NCBI RefSeq assembly: GCF_047495875.1
Contig: NC_092458.1
Span: forward strand, 2,158,001-2,222,000
DNA from: Pithys albifrons albifrons
Lineage: Eukaryota > Chordata > Aves > Passeriformes > Thamnophilidae
DNA length: 64,000 bases
Direction of reading: 5' to 3'
Part shown: one piece after another, positions 49,807 to 63,399 of the stretch
Numbering within the stretch: the first letter of the stretch is position 1
Layout: every line of letters starts with the position of its first letter
The notes under the pieces: model-generated
Databases searched by the model: none
Seen by the model: the letters and a program-made list of their open reading frames with translations, nothing else
Told to the model about the DNA's origin: nothing
Translations under genes and position numbers: made by a program

Positions 49807-50820
49807 TGTTTTGGATTTTTGTGGCACGGGAGGCTACAGGAGTAACTTCTGTGAGAAGCAGCCAGAAGGTCCCCATGTCTGACACAGCCAGTGCCAGCCA
49901 GCTCCAAGACAGACCAACCACTGACCAAGGCTGAGCCCATCAGGGACAGTGGAAGCACCTCTAGGATAACATAGTTCGGAAATGGGGAAAAAAAATGCTC
50001 TGCAAGAGCAGCTGACAGAGAGGGGTGAGAATATGTGAGAAAAACAACTCTACAGACACCAAAGTCAGTGAATAAGGAGGGGGAGGAGGTGTGCCAGACA
50101 TCTGAGCAGACATTCCCCTGCAAGCCATGGTGAAGACCATGGTAAGGCAGGCTGTCTCCCTACTGCCCACGAAGGTCCATGCTGGAGCAGGTATCCACCT
50201 ACTGCCTGTGGAGGACCCCTCACAGGAGCCTGTGACCCTGTGGGAAACCTGTGCTGGAGCAGGCACCTGGCAGGAGCTGAGGCTTCAGGGAGAGAGGACC
50301 TCATTCTAGAGCTGATTTTCTGGCAGGATTTGTAACCCTGAAGGGGACCCATGCCGGATCAGTCTGTTCCTGGTAGACTGCATCTCCTGGGAGGGCCCTA
50401 AGGTGGATCAGGGAAAGAATGTGTGGAGTCCTGTCTCTGAGGAGGAAGGAGCTACAGAGATGTGTGATGGACTGACTGCAGCCCCCATGGCTTGTTCCCC
50501 AGCTCTGCTGGGGGGAGAAGGTAGACAAATTGAGAGTAAAATTTATCACAGGAAGAAGGAAAGTGTGGGGGGAAGGTGTTTTTAAGTTTTGGCTTTATTT
50601 ATCCTTATCCTACTCTATTTGATTGGTAATAAATTAAAGTAATTTCCCCGGATTGAGTTGATTTTGCCAATGACAGTAACTGCTGAGTGACCTCTCCCTG
50701 TCTTTATCTCAACCCATGAAACTTTCATTATATTTTCTCTACACTATCCAGCTGAGGAGAAAAGCAACAGAGTGACTTTGGTGGGCACCTGACATCCAGT
50801 CAGGGTCAACCCACCATACA
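49807..50820 (+). mobile_element. ERVL-type solo LTR, about 1 kb
   Basis: The element runs from TGTTTTGG to CAACCCACCATACA. Its flanks GATAC and TATAC agree in 4 of 5 bases, a slightly decayed 5-bp duplication. It has the layout of a long avian ERVL LTR: degenerate GTGGAGCAGG-type units in the middle, then GGTAATAAATTAAA (polyadenylation region near 50624-50640), then an end with CACCTGACATCCAGTCAGGG. Open frames within it (about 80-110 codons on both strands) are LTR translations. No internal viral genes are present. Confidence 0.88.
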
Positions 50821-51292
50821 TATACAGTTACCAGCATAGCTTTATATCTTGCATAATAGCATTCTATATGGTGTTGTATTGATTATTCAAAGAATATGTC
50901 TTTTTCATACTAACAGTCACTTTATCTACCTTCATATGGTAGGCTTTTTAAAATTATTTTTAACTTAGTAACTATTAGCTTATTTCTCCTGGTACTAACA
51001 GGTTGTGGCAAGACTAGGACCACTTTTAGGCACAACTGTGTTCAGGTTAATCAGTTTTAATGATATAAAGAGTAGTAGGTCTCAAATAAGAAGTAGCAGA
51101 AATTAGCCCAACATGAAATGGTACTTTCAAGGTGTAGCTTCAGCTTCTTATCATCTAACAATCAATGTTTTAGTGACTTAGTGAGACATTGCTTTATGTC
51201 ACATTTTTTTAGTAGAGTTTAAAATCATATTGTCTGATGTTTCTTAGTTTTCTTAGCAAAAGGCCAAAAATCAGTTTTTAGGTCACTTCCTA

Positions 51293-52015
51293 GAATCACA
51301 GAATAGCTTGAGTTGGAATGAACCTTAAAAATCATCTAGTTCCAACCTCCCTGCCATGAACAGGGACACCTTCCACTACACCAGGTTTCTCAGAGCTGCA
51401 TCTAGCCTGGTCTTGAACACTTCCAGGGCTGGGGCATCTCTGTTACAGTGCCTCACCACCCTCACAGTAAAGATTTTTTTCCTAATATCTAATTTAAACC
51501 TACTCTTTTTCAATTTGAAACCATTTTCTCTAGTCTTGTCACTACACAACCATGTAAAAAACTTCTGTCCATCTTTCTTGTTCAATTTAGGCTCAATTCA
51601 GTTACTAAAATACAGCAAGTAGGTCACCTATAAGTCTTCTCTAAGCTGAAAAATCCCAGTTGTCTTAGCCTTTCCTCATAGGAGAGCTGTTCCATCCCTC
51701 TAATCATCTTTGTGTCCTTCTCTGGACTTGCCTCCAGAAGTCAATGTCCTTTCTGTGCTGGAGGCCCCAGAGCTTGATGCAGCACTCCAGGTGGGGTCTC
51801 ACCAGAGCAAAGAGGGACAGAATCATCTTTCTTAACCTGCTGGACACATTTCTTTTGATGCAGCCCAGGACATGTTTGACTTTCTGGGCTGTGAGGTCAC
51901 ATTGCCATCTCATGTCCAGCTTCTCACCCACTAGCAGCCCCAAGCATTGTGGCAGGGTTGCTCTTGATCTGTTCATCCCCCAGCCTGGATTGATACTGGA
52001 GGTTGCTGGTATTTT
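51293..52015 (-). mobile_element. CR1 LINE 3' fragment, about 720 bp
   Basis: It starts with the reverse-complemented 3' end (TAGAATCACAGAATAGCTTG). It then runs back through minus-strand coding remnants: SRFKLDIRKKIFTVRVVRHC near the end, and further in KVKHVLGCIKRNVSSRL and LVRPHLECCIKLWG. These are conserved CR1 reverse-transcriptase C-terminal segments. Frameshifts separate them, so it is non-functional. It is the longest CR1 piece lying wholly inside the window. Confidence 0.92.
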
Positions 52016-55000
52016 CATCTCCTTCTTTTCCTGCTTAATGTTATATCTTTATTTTCTTCTATGCTTTTAGTTCTGGCCAAAAGTTTGATCAAGCAGATGA
52101 GTACACATTTTTACATTCCTATACTTATGGACAGTATAATGGCTGTAATATTAGCTGAAATTATTTATGGGCAAAGAGAGTCTTCCTGGTGTGTTTTTCC
52201 ATAGATTCTTATTTTCCAGCCTAGTCTTCCAAAATGCTGACTTATTTACTCAAAGCTCCATGTAAGGACAGAATGAGAAATTATATTGTGCAGAAAGCAG
52301 TAAAACACATTCACATTATGTTAAGTACACTGGTAAGCATGCTGTTGCAATTTCATTGATGGACATTGAGTATGTGATGAATTTGATCAAGTTAGAGTGG
52401 TTTAATAAATGATCATGCCTTTTGCAAAGTAATGCTTTTTCAGTCTAACTTCTATGTAGCCAGTAATGCAGATTTGCATTGCCTCTGGCAAAAGAAGGAG
52501 CTCAAACTCAGTCTCTCACTTCTTGGATGAATGTAATTTAATTGCTATGCTATAATACAATAAAGGAAGCCCCTGTTTTTTAAGAGAAAGTGGCAGCCTT
52601 AAATGCTTTTTGCAAGAAACCCAATTCTATCAGTTTGTGTTAGGCATACTCTGAGAAAACTTAAGGGTTAAGCCCCCATTTTTGTCACTGTTTAGTGCAG
52701 CTTGTGTCTTATATGTCAGTAGTGGGATGCACGTTGAGGGTGAGCCTGCCTGTACATCCAAATGGCAGCCTGGTATAGCTCTGGGTCAAGTCTGAGATCC
52801 AGACTCTAGTTCTGCAGAGGCATTTAGTATTCTTTTCCCACATAAGGGGAGAAAAGAACATAGGTGGCACCATTTTTGATGCTAGAAGAAGGCTGCAACT
52901 AGTAACATTACATATGTCCACTTCTCTGCCTCACAGATTTTGCTCCTGTTTTGAATAACTTACTAAAATTCTTATCTATTTTTTTTTCTTTTTTCAACTT
53001 TTGGTCTGATTTCATTATTCATTTGCTTTGTGTTTTTCCTTTCTCATTTGACCAACCTTCAAAGTTTTTCATACAACATTGACCACAAGAATTTGTCGTT
53101 CTTGAAAAAATCATTAACCCAACAGGCAAAGGCCCTTTGCTGCCTGTGTTGTGACAAAAGTTGTGGTTATAGTATAGCTTATGCTGTAATCTTGAACTGG
53201 CTAATAACAGCAAAGTAACCATCAGAATATGCGTCCAGTGTGGACTGCAAAGCAATCAATGAAGTTTCTACAAGTGGTTCACACCAACTGCATTGTAGAC
53301 AGCCTTGAAATTAGCTGGTAGTATCTGGGCTCTGAATGTCTTTATGGATGTCCGTGACCAGTCTGATGCAGATTTAGATCATCTAAATTCGACACCTGCC
53401 TTGATTTCACAAAAGCTGTTTCTGTTGCCTGCTCTCTGACAGTCAGTGTTATTGCAAGAAGGCACAGAGGAAACCTTTGCTAAGTTCCTATGCCCAAGTC
53501 AGAATGGAACCTCAGAATGCAACCACAAGGGGAAAAGCTCTTTTCGTGCCCTCCTTTATTCTATTTAGAAAGCGACGTTTAGAAAACATTGAGCTTTTTT
53601 CCTCATCTTGCCTTGTCCTTTCTCATCACCTGCCTCAGATATAACGTGGGTACAAGTGGGAGGAGCTGCCATCCTGAGGCCTCATGCCTTTCTGTCTATC
53701 ATAGATTAGCTTTTTGTTGCTTCTGGACATGAAGATGAACACATACATCAAAAGAAATCCTATAGAGGCTTAACCACTCACAAATCTCATTAGAAATCCC
53801 TAAACAACTAAATCTGAGCTTTTGGTGTCCTTGACACTGCCTCCAGAAGTACAAATACTCGGTTTGGAGACCATACACTCTTGACTTTCTCTCCAGTGGA
53901 ATACAAGAAGATAAAATCTGTTCCAGAAATTACATATGCAAACTAATTTTACCTTATTTCATCCTTTTTAGACTTTGTATCATACGATAACAACTTTTTT
54001 TTTTTTTTAACAGACTGAAGCTACTCTCCAAACCTTAGCAGTAAGAGGAACAGATTATACATTTTAAAATTTTCTGTGGAAATTAGTGCAACGGCCAAGA
54101 GGAGTGAGGTGTTAATACCTGTGAAGCCTTATTACCTTTATGATCACAATCAGCCTGTCTGTAGCATGTTGATTATTTAAATTAGGTGGAAATTTTAGTT
54201 CATGGACAGAAATTGCTGTGGATTAAAAATACAATGAAAGCAGCAAGGTGAGAAAAGACAGGAAGCAGATCTGAGATCCAGTGAGAGGTTTCTCTTGACC
54301 TGGAGCATTATTCTTGACAGTTACAGGAGAGATGCAAAGTTAAAGTAACAGATACGTGCTTTTCCTTGTGTTGTCTCCTTCTACAATATGTTATCCAGTA
54401 AACTGTAGTCTGCCCTTTGTTGTGTTTATTTTATGGAGATTAAAACATCTTGGAGATTTTGTGAGAGAGCTAAAGGAATGCATAGAACTATACATTTATT
54501 GTGAGTTAAGGAAATAGAAAGTCAATGAGATTTATCAGACATTCTTATGTCAAATTATATCTATAGATAGAATTTTGTATATATTTTACGTGCAGATTTA
54601 ACATTAGTGAAACCTTATAAATTTCTCCCTGTTCCACTTTTTAAGCTATGTGTTTATAACAAATGTAATCCTTATCTATAACTAATCACTATTTTTTTCT
54701 TAATATGTGAATACATTTTTAAATTTTTTTTTTCATTTAAATAATTATAAGTTAGAATTCTCAATTCAACTGGTTGTTTTTTTTAAGTGCTTATATTAAC
54801 TAACTGTGAGAACCATGGGAATAAATTGGTTGTAGAGACTCCTGGCCATATTTTGAGATTATTTCTTCACACTGAAACCTTACAGGGAATCAGCAGAGCC
54901 ACTGAATCTCAGCAGTAGCATGCTCTGCTGAACTTAAAACACCTCTGCTTTCTAGTTCCATGAGAACCAGCGGGTCTGATGCCAAGGAAGTTTAACTGAT

Positions 55001-57371
55001 ACTAAATATAGCATCAGTTAGAGGGCATATCTAGTAACATTACAGTGAGCATCAAATGTTACCGTCATTCACAAGATTTTCTGTGTGCCTAGTCTATTGT
55101 GACTTGCACATTCTGGCAGAGTTGCTCATATTATTCATGACAAGAAATCCTAACATCAGCAATTTCTTGACAACGACCCAGTTTTAGTTAAAAGAGCACA
55201 CTAGAATTTGTCTTAGTGCATATACTGCCTAACCCCTGTATTATTGCAACAGTTTATCCAGTGCTGCCTTAGGTTTCCCCTTGCCTCCTGCTCCCTGGGT
55301 TTATTGTATTCTTTATATGACATTATGCTTTAATAGCAAGTCAATGTCAGAAGTGACAGTTGGTTCATCCAAACATCTATTTTGTTTTTATAGTTTGACC
55401 AGTTTCAAAATGCAGTTAAATATGTTTCCACAGTATGCAATGGGCAACCTACTGGCCATTTCAGTTTTTCCTTTTGGAAAGATGATATTCAGTTTGCTTT
55501 CCTAGTTCCTTACTATAATATAGAAATAAGCTGTCACAGATGGTACACATGTCACTGTAAGTATCTTTTTAGAAACACAAAATTATATATTTCTTTAATA
55601 GCAATTCATTTCTAGATGATAGTTTCTGATCTCTAAGCAGGAGATTCTTTAAGATTTTAATGAGGCCTTTCATTCCAGACTTCAGTGAGACATATCTACG
55701 TCTTGTTCATACACTTTATGAATGCATAGTTTCTAAAAAAGAAAAAAAGAGTATATTTTAAAGTTTTCTAAGCATCTAATTGATTTTATTTTGTCAGGTG
55801 AAAGGTCTAAAATGCTAATCTCATGACTTGATTGATTAAAGAGTTACTTTGATTTTTATTTCTTAAGTGGTATGTGCTTTGTTTTATTCCATTTGTTGTT
55901 GTAAAAGGGGGAAAAATGCCTCAATCATCAAAATGAACTCTAGAATTTCTTCACATCTTTAGGCCACAGAAGGAATCAAATCCTTTGTTTCTTGATCTCA
56001 TGTTCAGTGTAACCTTTTTTCCAGTGAATATCACACAGTTCCTTAAATCTATTGATCTCGTCAGAGTGCACTCAACCACTGTTTGCAGAGACCTTTCTCT
56101 TCAACAGCAATAAAAAAATTAGCTCTCTGATTTATTTTCGTACATGTAGTATGAAATTAAATAATTAAAAAACCTTAGGTGCATTACTTTCTGTTTGATT
56201 CGGTTTTATAATGCTACTTTAGTAAATCATGACTCCATTATTCATGTGAAATGTGAATTTTCCCATGCAAGCAGGGTAAAAGCTCTCCTGACTGTTTTAA
56301 ATCATTTCAGTTGAACTCAAATACGTACATGGTCAGGAGTGAGTGAGTGGTGTGACTCAAGAAGCAGCAAAGGGTACTACTTAAAAATATACAGAATTAG
56401 ATCAACAGAGCACGTCAAAGCCAGCTGTAAGGAACCCTTAGCATGGTAGAATGGGACTAGAAGGAAATGCAAGATCTGCTATAGCATATAGGGAAAATCT
56501 GTGACAAGAAAGAACCTTAAAAGAACTGTCTGAAACTCCAGGAAGCTGAGATCTGTGGCATCACATTGGAGGAAAAGATGTTCTGCCTTCCAGGTGGTTG
56601 GTGATGAATCAAGGATTGATCTTCTGAGAGTGCTGTCCCTGAAGATGACTTAGATGGCAGGCATCCCATATTTCATCTTGGCAAAACAGAATCATAAAAT
56701 TGTGGAGCTGAGCAGATATTCAACAGATTACCAGGGTAAAGTGTCCCTTTTCTGAGCAGTCTTGTGCCATCTCAGTCATTCCAAGAGAGGTAGTGTTCTT
56801 CTCGAAGGAGCTTCATGGGTGCTGATCATGCTGTGTGGAAAATACCAGGGTGGACAGGAACAGTTTCTTTAGGCCCTTACCTTCAGGAGACCATTTTATT
56901 GTTTGAACCTTATGTGTAAATAGCTGCTGAATAAAGGATGCTTCGTTTCATATTGACTCGGAGCACCCTGATCTGCCAAAAGGAACATTTGTATTTCATT
57001 TCAAATTGTTTACTATTTCTACACAAGAGAGCTATGTAGGCTGTGAAGGGATTGTTGATGAGGACATAGTGAGGCCTGTGTTACATTTTGAGAATATTGC
57101 TGAACTTTTTGACTGTAAACTCTACCCGTCAAGAATACAAACAGGATTGTGCTGCAGCTGCAGATTGCATCTGGCCTGCATAAGCATATTTAGACAAATT
57201 GTGCATGATTTGCATGTTTTAATTTGAAACCTCTATCGCCCATTATACAGCATTTTCCTGTAATACTGGGCTGTAGCCAGGCAAAGAGAATGAGGAAGCT
57301 GTGGAGAGGCAATCAGATATTTAAAGGGCTGAGGCACAGGGATCCCCGTCTAGATGATTTCAATAAGCTGG

Positions 57372-57998
57372 TGTGCTGGTTTAAAGGTGAACCAGCAGGG
57401 GAAATGAACTCACCACGAGAGAGATTATAAGTCAGACCTAAAATTTAATAATAATATTACAATAACAACACTGACACAAAAGGGAAATTGCTTTCAACTC
57501 ACAAAACCCCAGCAGTATAACCCAATGCCCTGGGGCACAAACCCAAGGGGGTTTGTTTGCCCTTGTGCTGAGACCCCTGTGGTTCCCCCAAGTCCAGAGC
57601 AAAAGGAAATGAAAAACCTGTTGGTGCAGGCGAGGGCTGTGGTCTGGGTGAGAGCGGGGATCTCCTCCTGTCAAGGTCCTGCTGCTGCTCTGGATCCGAC
57701 GAGAGGTTCCCAAGGTCTTCTTACCCACCACTTATGTACCCTCAGGGAGCACTCAGTCCCTCCCCCTGGGTGGGGACTCACACAATGGGTGATTAACTCT
57801 GGGAGCCAGGGGGTGTTGAACTGTTGATGGCCCATTGGCAGCTCCGCCCCCTCAGGCTGGGTGTGAAGGTGATAATGGCTCCCTGGGCAGCTGCTGCTAA
57901 TGGCCCATTGTCCTTGGGGAATGAATAGAGGGGGTAGAATACACAGCTTTGATCACCCCCACACAGGGTTAGCTGGTCCCTCCTGCTGAACTAGGACA
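57372..57998. mobile_element. Solo LTR with 5-bp target duplication
   Basis: The element runs from TGTGCTGGTTTAAAGG to GAACTAGGACA, flanked by perfect GCTGG repeats (57367-57371 and 57999-58003). It is richer in G and C than the intron around it, and its length (627 bp) matches the other 5-bp-duplication LTRs. The sequence is only loosely similar to them, so it is a separate family. I could not decide the sense strand. No internal viral sequence is present. Confidence 0.82.
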
Positions 57999-60900
57999 GC
58001 TGGATAGAATTTTGTACAACTGGAAAATTTAGAAAGGGATTGGTAAGAGATACATGTCTTTATGCAAAGTGTAGCATGAAGACTGTGAGTGAATGTAAGT
58101 GTGCCTTATTCATCCCTCAGAGATGCTTGCAGGCCTGCTTTTTGCTTCCACTCTCAAGGAAGATGCGTCTGCAAGAGAGAACCGAGGTGGGAAAACAAGA
58201 GGAAGGAAGAACAGCTGAAAGAATGTGTGTGGTGCAATAAGTAGGTTAGATTCCTGAATCATTAGTGTAATGTAAGACAAGGAAGGATAGAAAATGGATG
58301 TCAGTTAAATAAAGATTTTTTGATTGTGTTTAGTGGTGTAGAAAGAAGGGAAAGAAATACATATTCCAAAAATAGAAGATGAAATTATTGTTTTTTGATG
58401 TCCACTGCCTCAGAGGGGATAAAGAAAGGAGGCAGTACAGTAAATCAAAGGGGTGTAGATATCTACCTCTGAAGGCTGGGCAAAGTTGTGTTTATGTATT
58501 CCTGGAAAGAGGTAACCTGAAAGTGTATTGTGAGTTAAGGACAGAAAGGAGAGATACATAAGTGTTATGGTAAAATCCTAGAGCCAGGCAGTTATTATTT
58601 CCCAACTGTTAATTCACAGGACTGTTAGGGAATTGAGAAGATGGCTTTTCTAAGGTCCTACTTTATCTATCAAACTAAAGAAAGTCAGCTGATGTGCAGC
58701 TTATGTCTGTCTTGCATAAGCATATTAAGGTAAACCCTGCAGTCTTTTGCTTATGCAATTCTCACCTAGAAGTTTTGTTTCACTATTGTTCAGGTGACTC
58801 TGCCTAAGTTGCTGCTTATGGCACCCATCTAAAAGTTACAAGTAAATGACTGAACAGAAAAGAAATCCTCCCTTTAAGAGCTTGAATAAAGCTGTTGTAC
58901 CATTGCTGTTACTTGGTCTTTCAAGTCGTTTCCATTTAAGCTACTGCAGTATTTATGCTCCAGTTTACAAGGGATGGGATTAACTTTTCTTTTTACTGAT
59001 TCTTTCTGCCTTTCTCCAGCTGGAGGACTGAACCTATTAGCCCTGATGCATCAAAAATGCATCCCATATTAACATCTGCCTAGCCTCTTCTTTTCACCCT
59101 TGTGATGAACCTTGAGTTGCCCAGAGCCTTGTAATGAAACCACCCCTACCTTTCCCTTTGAAGTCAGTGTAACAAAAGACATCAAACAACTCCCAGTCTT
59201 TAAAGCTAAGTGTATTAGAGCACAAACTAATAAGCTAGAATAAGGTGGCTGTTAAGAGATAGAAAAGTCAGATCTACTGAGACAGATGAAACAAGAGTAT
59301 CTGAAAGAAAATCTGCTCTTTGGTTACTGTGATTGTGTGTTTGTCCTTTTCTGCATCCTTTCCTATGAGTCCCATAACTTTTAGTGCCTTTTCAGTTGAA
59401 CAAACTGTAAAACATCCCTCAGGATTCTTAGGAAGCTTTTCTTTCCCCTGTCGTATTTGGACTGAAATGAAACCCGCTAACTGCTGAAAGCACAGCTCTA
59501 CTCCCCTCAAAGGCTTGCAGTTTGCTCTCTTTGAATTGGTTTTGATGTTGGTTGTCTCTGTTTGCCCTGCTCTGTGTCGTGAAGTTTCAATTCCCAATGT
59601 AGACTGAGATCCTCTGGGGAATCAAACACTCTGGCTTTTAGCTCTGCAGTGGATATGCATTGTTGTACTCAGCCCCATGCAAGAGGACTTCTTCAATGCT
59701 GCCCAGCTTGTCTTGCATTTTAAAGCAGTGTAGAACACAGTACATGCCCAGTAAATTTTACAGTAGCAAACAAACACTCCTGCCATCTGTTGCATACACC
59801 CTTATACAAGATAAGGCTGCTTTTTATTAGTTTTATATCATGTTAGTATGGAATATAGATGCTGATGAAGTTAAGGTTTTGGATTGTGTTTAAGGTTGAC
59901 TTGGGCATTTTACAGAAGTTTGGAACAGATCAGCAGGTTGCTTAAAGGCATAGAGAAGGATAAAGTGTTAAAAATGCTGGCATATATCAGAATATGTGCC
60001 TGTAAGATACACAGAGTACAACACATGGGAGATGCTGATCTATGGGAAAAGAAAGAAAAGCAGGAGCTAAACCAAAGTTCATAAATGTGTGAATTGAAAT
60101 TTTAGGGGGAAAAAAATAGAAGGAATAAGTGGAATAAAGGCCCCTGAGACCAAGGAAATATTTCACAACAAAGTTTGAGAGGAGGATTATTTTAGCTAGT
60201 GAGTTATCCTAAGGTTATTTAAAAAATGACCTAGAGGACATAGAGAGATTCCTTTCTGCATAGTGAGATTAGGTTAAGTAATTTAGGTAAGGATTTGGTA
60301 TTTTCTGGTTTGAGGAAAAGATGATATCCTGACAAAATGAAAAAAAAATCAAAAGAAACCTGCAGTTGTCTCTTCAAAGTTGAAATAAAGTTTGAAGAAA
60401 GACATAGCCTGAGAAGATAATTGTAGAAAAGAGTAAAGGGATTTAAGATGCCACCTATAACTGTTTTAAGAGATCATATGCACTTCGAAGGTTGCTAGTA
60501 TCTCAGTAGAGCCACATGTGAAATTATGTGAGATTTTGGCTGCAATTTAAACAACCAGCAGATAAATTACTCTACAGTTATTTATACTTATTTAGAGCAC
60601 ATACAGCTTTTGAGATGGTAGCTACACTGGCAACTTTCCAGCTGAGCTCACCCTCAAGAGGAGATTTTAACTGTGCTGATACTATTTTTCCAGACCTGAA
60701 ACAAACAAAACTATGATGTCTTTCCTGAAGGCAGCCCCTACACTGCCTGCAGAAACAAAAGCATGAGAGAATACCTTTTCCTGGCTGTCCCCCAGGAGGG
60801 ACTCTATTCCACTTATCTTACCAAGAATACCTTATGACATGTACAAATGTGTATCACTTTAATTCCCTATTGGTGCTACAGCTCTCAGTTAACTCCAGTA

Positions 60901-61243
60901 TAAAAATACCTGCCCGAATCCCTTTGCAGGCACTGCTGGTTCCTTATTTTCCTGTTGGAAAAATTTCACACCTTTCTCCATATGGTAGAACTGCACTCCA
61001 CAGGATGCAGCAACCATGGAATATACCTTAATGCTATTGCTTGAAGTGGGGTAAGTGTCTACCCCTTAGGCTCTTCTATGTAACTGCTAACTTTAATGAA
61101 TGTTATGAGCTTCTCAAATTCATCACAGCTGCAGGAAGGAAAACCACCTTTTGCAGTGGGAATTTTACCTCCACAGAATCCATATGTGGAATAGCAATAG
61201 CCTTCCCCCTTTTCAGAAATCTATTCCTTATGGTATTGTTGAG

Positions 61244-61659
61244 GGGAGGAGAGAGGAGAGGAGAGAGGAGAGAGGAGAGAGGAGAGAGGAGAGAGGAGAG
61301 GAGAGAGGAGAGGAGAGGAGAGGAGAGGAGAGGAGAGGAGAGGAGAGGAGAGGAGAGGAGAGGAGAGGAGAGGAGAGGAGAGGAGAGGAGAGGAGAGGAG
61401 AGGAGAGGAGAGGAGAGGAGAGGAGAGGGGAGGGGAGGGGAGGGGAGGGGAGGGGAGGGGAGGGGAGGGGAGGGGAGGGGAGGGGAGGGGAGGGGAGGGG
61501 AGAGGGGAGGGGAGGGGAGGGGAGGGGAGGGGAGAGGAGAGGAGAGGAGAGGAGAGGAGAGGAGAGGAGAGGAGAGGAGAGGAGAGGAGAGGAGAGGAGA
61601 GGAGAGGAGAGGAGAGGAGAGGAGAGGAGAGGAGAGGAGAGGAGAGGAGAGGAGAGGAG
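61244..61659. repeat. Purine-only pentanucleotide microsatellite, (GGAGA)n-(GGGGA)n-(GGAGA)n
   Basis: About 416 bp has only A and G on the + strand. It starts with a mixed GAGAGGA block (to about 61303), followed by about 25 GGAGA units, then a GGGGA block at 61427-61533 with one GAGAGGGG interruption at about 61499-61504. A second GGAGA block runs to 61659. Long open frames of Glu/Arg/Gly (+) or Ser/Pro/Leu (-) across it are artefacts of the repeat. Confidence 0.98.
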
Positions 61660-63360
61660 TGGTTCTCCCCTTCTTCTGTTTCATTAGCAACATTCATCAC
61701 TATATTCTCTCCATAGATAAAGTAATTTAATAGTGTCCATTGAAAAGGGGAATAGAATAGAATATTACTTTAATAAACAGTAAAACCCCTCTCATGATTT
61801 TTAAAATAAGAAGGTTCTATTTCTTGGGCTAATACTCAACAATGGAATAGGTAATAATAATACACATGCTTAATAATATAATCCTTCATCCTTTTGGTAA
61901 TTATAAGGTAGACCAGCAGAAACAAAAATGAACTTAAACATATGAAAAAAACCCCTAAACCAACAAGCACCTTGCCTAATCCTGAGGTCCAGCTGACAAA
62001 GTTCCCTCTGCAAAATGATGAAGCAGAAATTAGCCTCAGTTTTTGGAGCTATGTTATCAGCCCTTAATTTCCAATTGAACTTTAGTAGCCTGTGAAACAG
62101 AATGGCTTGTATAGTTCATAAATATGCAGATTAGGTGTTTGAGACCAGCCTCATCCTACTGTATATCTATCACATTGGGAGTGGTTGCTAGAAGGATCTT
62201 CTGTGTTTTTGTTTTGCCAAATCAATTATCCTCTGCCACCTTTAAAACCTGTTTTATTAATGTCATTTATTTCTAGCTTCATGGTGTTTGTCAGATGCCA
62301 TTCTGTAAGAAATAAATGAAAACTGTGCAGAAAAGGCAAGGTAAAGGAAGGACTTTTGCATCAAGATCTGCAGATTGATAGACATTTAAATAACAATGTA
62401 TACCATTTTCCTTTTGGCAATCCTATTCCATGTTGAACAATACCCCATGTTGGTCACATTCTTGTGCTTGTCAGTAAATCTTGAATCAAACTAGGAGCAG
62501 CAACATTAAACAGTATTGACTTGGGAGTCCACACGAGGATGTAACAGGAGAATGAAGATTGGCTTCAAGCTTGTAACTGCTGTATTGTAGTAGCAGTCAT
62601 GTAAATAAATAAGAATCATTGTGAAGCATTTTAAATATAAAGATTAGCCATTACCAAACTTAAAAAATAATCCTGAAACCTGAATTTAGTAAAATGGTAA
62701 GAACACATTTTTTTGTTTTATAGTAGACAGTCAATATGGTATCGTTAAAACTTTTTACAAAGATCAAAGATTTAGCCCATGGCATTACAAGAATATGTCA
62801 AAGGCTTTCAATAAAAATTAGAAAAGATCAGCAAGATTTTTATGGCACTGCCAGCAGTGGCAACATTACCCTGTGTGGCACTGTGAAATGCATTTCTTTT
62901 CAGTATGATATGCATCTCTTTTGAATCTTTTTTGCTTCAGGACTTTTTTGTGTCTTTTAATTTTAAACAAAATAGTTTGGGACACATTAAAACTTAAAAC
63001 TGTGAGAAGGCTGCCTATATCATATTAGGCTATTTGGTTCTGAGTATCTCCAAATTTATCCTTTCAAGTTAGTGTAGCCTTCTTTTCTCAGTTAGCGTGT
63101 CTGCTCTGAATAGGGTCAGAAATGCTCAACTGTTTTGGATAAAATGTTGATTTTTGTTTCCCACTCACCTACATAGTAGAGCAGAAGCTAGCATTATGTG
63201 AAACACATGGAGCTCATATTTTTAGGTTTTATTATTTCCTGTAACTAGAGGCTCATGTTTTCTTAAATTTGTTAATCTGAGAAACTGCAGCCATCTGAAT
63301 ACAAACACCTACATACCTTACTTGGAGATTCTGGCAAAATTCAGTGTGCTATTGTGCACC

Positions 63361-63399
63361 TTAGAATCTTAGAATGGTTTGTGTTGGGAGGGACTTCAA
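63361..63399 (-). mobile_element. Extreme 3' end of a CR1 LINE
   Basis: Only about 40 bp of a CR1 tail (TTAGAATCTTAGAATGGTTT ... GACTTCAAAGATCA) precedes a second, longer CR1 copy in the same orientation. The abrupt switch into a new CR1 3' end at about 63400 suggests one copy inserted in or beside the other. Confidence 0.7.

Noticed and set aside
56693..56820. Possible CR1 3' end (ACAGAATCATAAAATTGTGG)
   Set aside because: Only the first 20 or so bases resemble CR1; the rest does not follow the CR1 tail, so support is too weak.
61041..61730. Long Glu/Arg/Gly-rich and Ser/Pro/Leu-rich open frames on both strands
   Set aside because: They are translations of the purine pentanucleotide microsatellite, open in several frames because the unit lacks stop codons.
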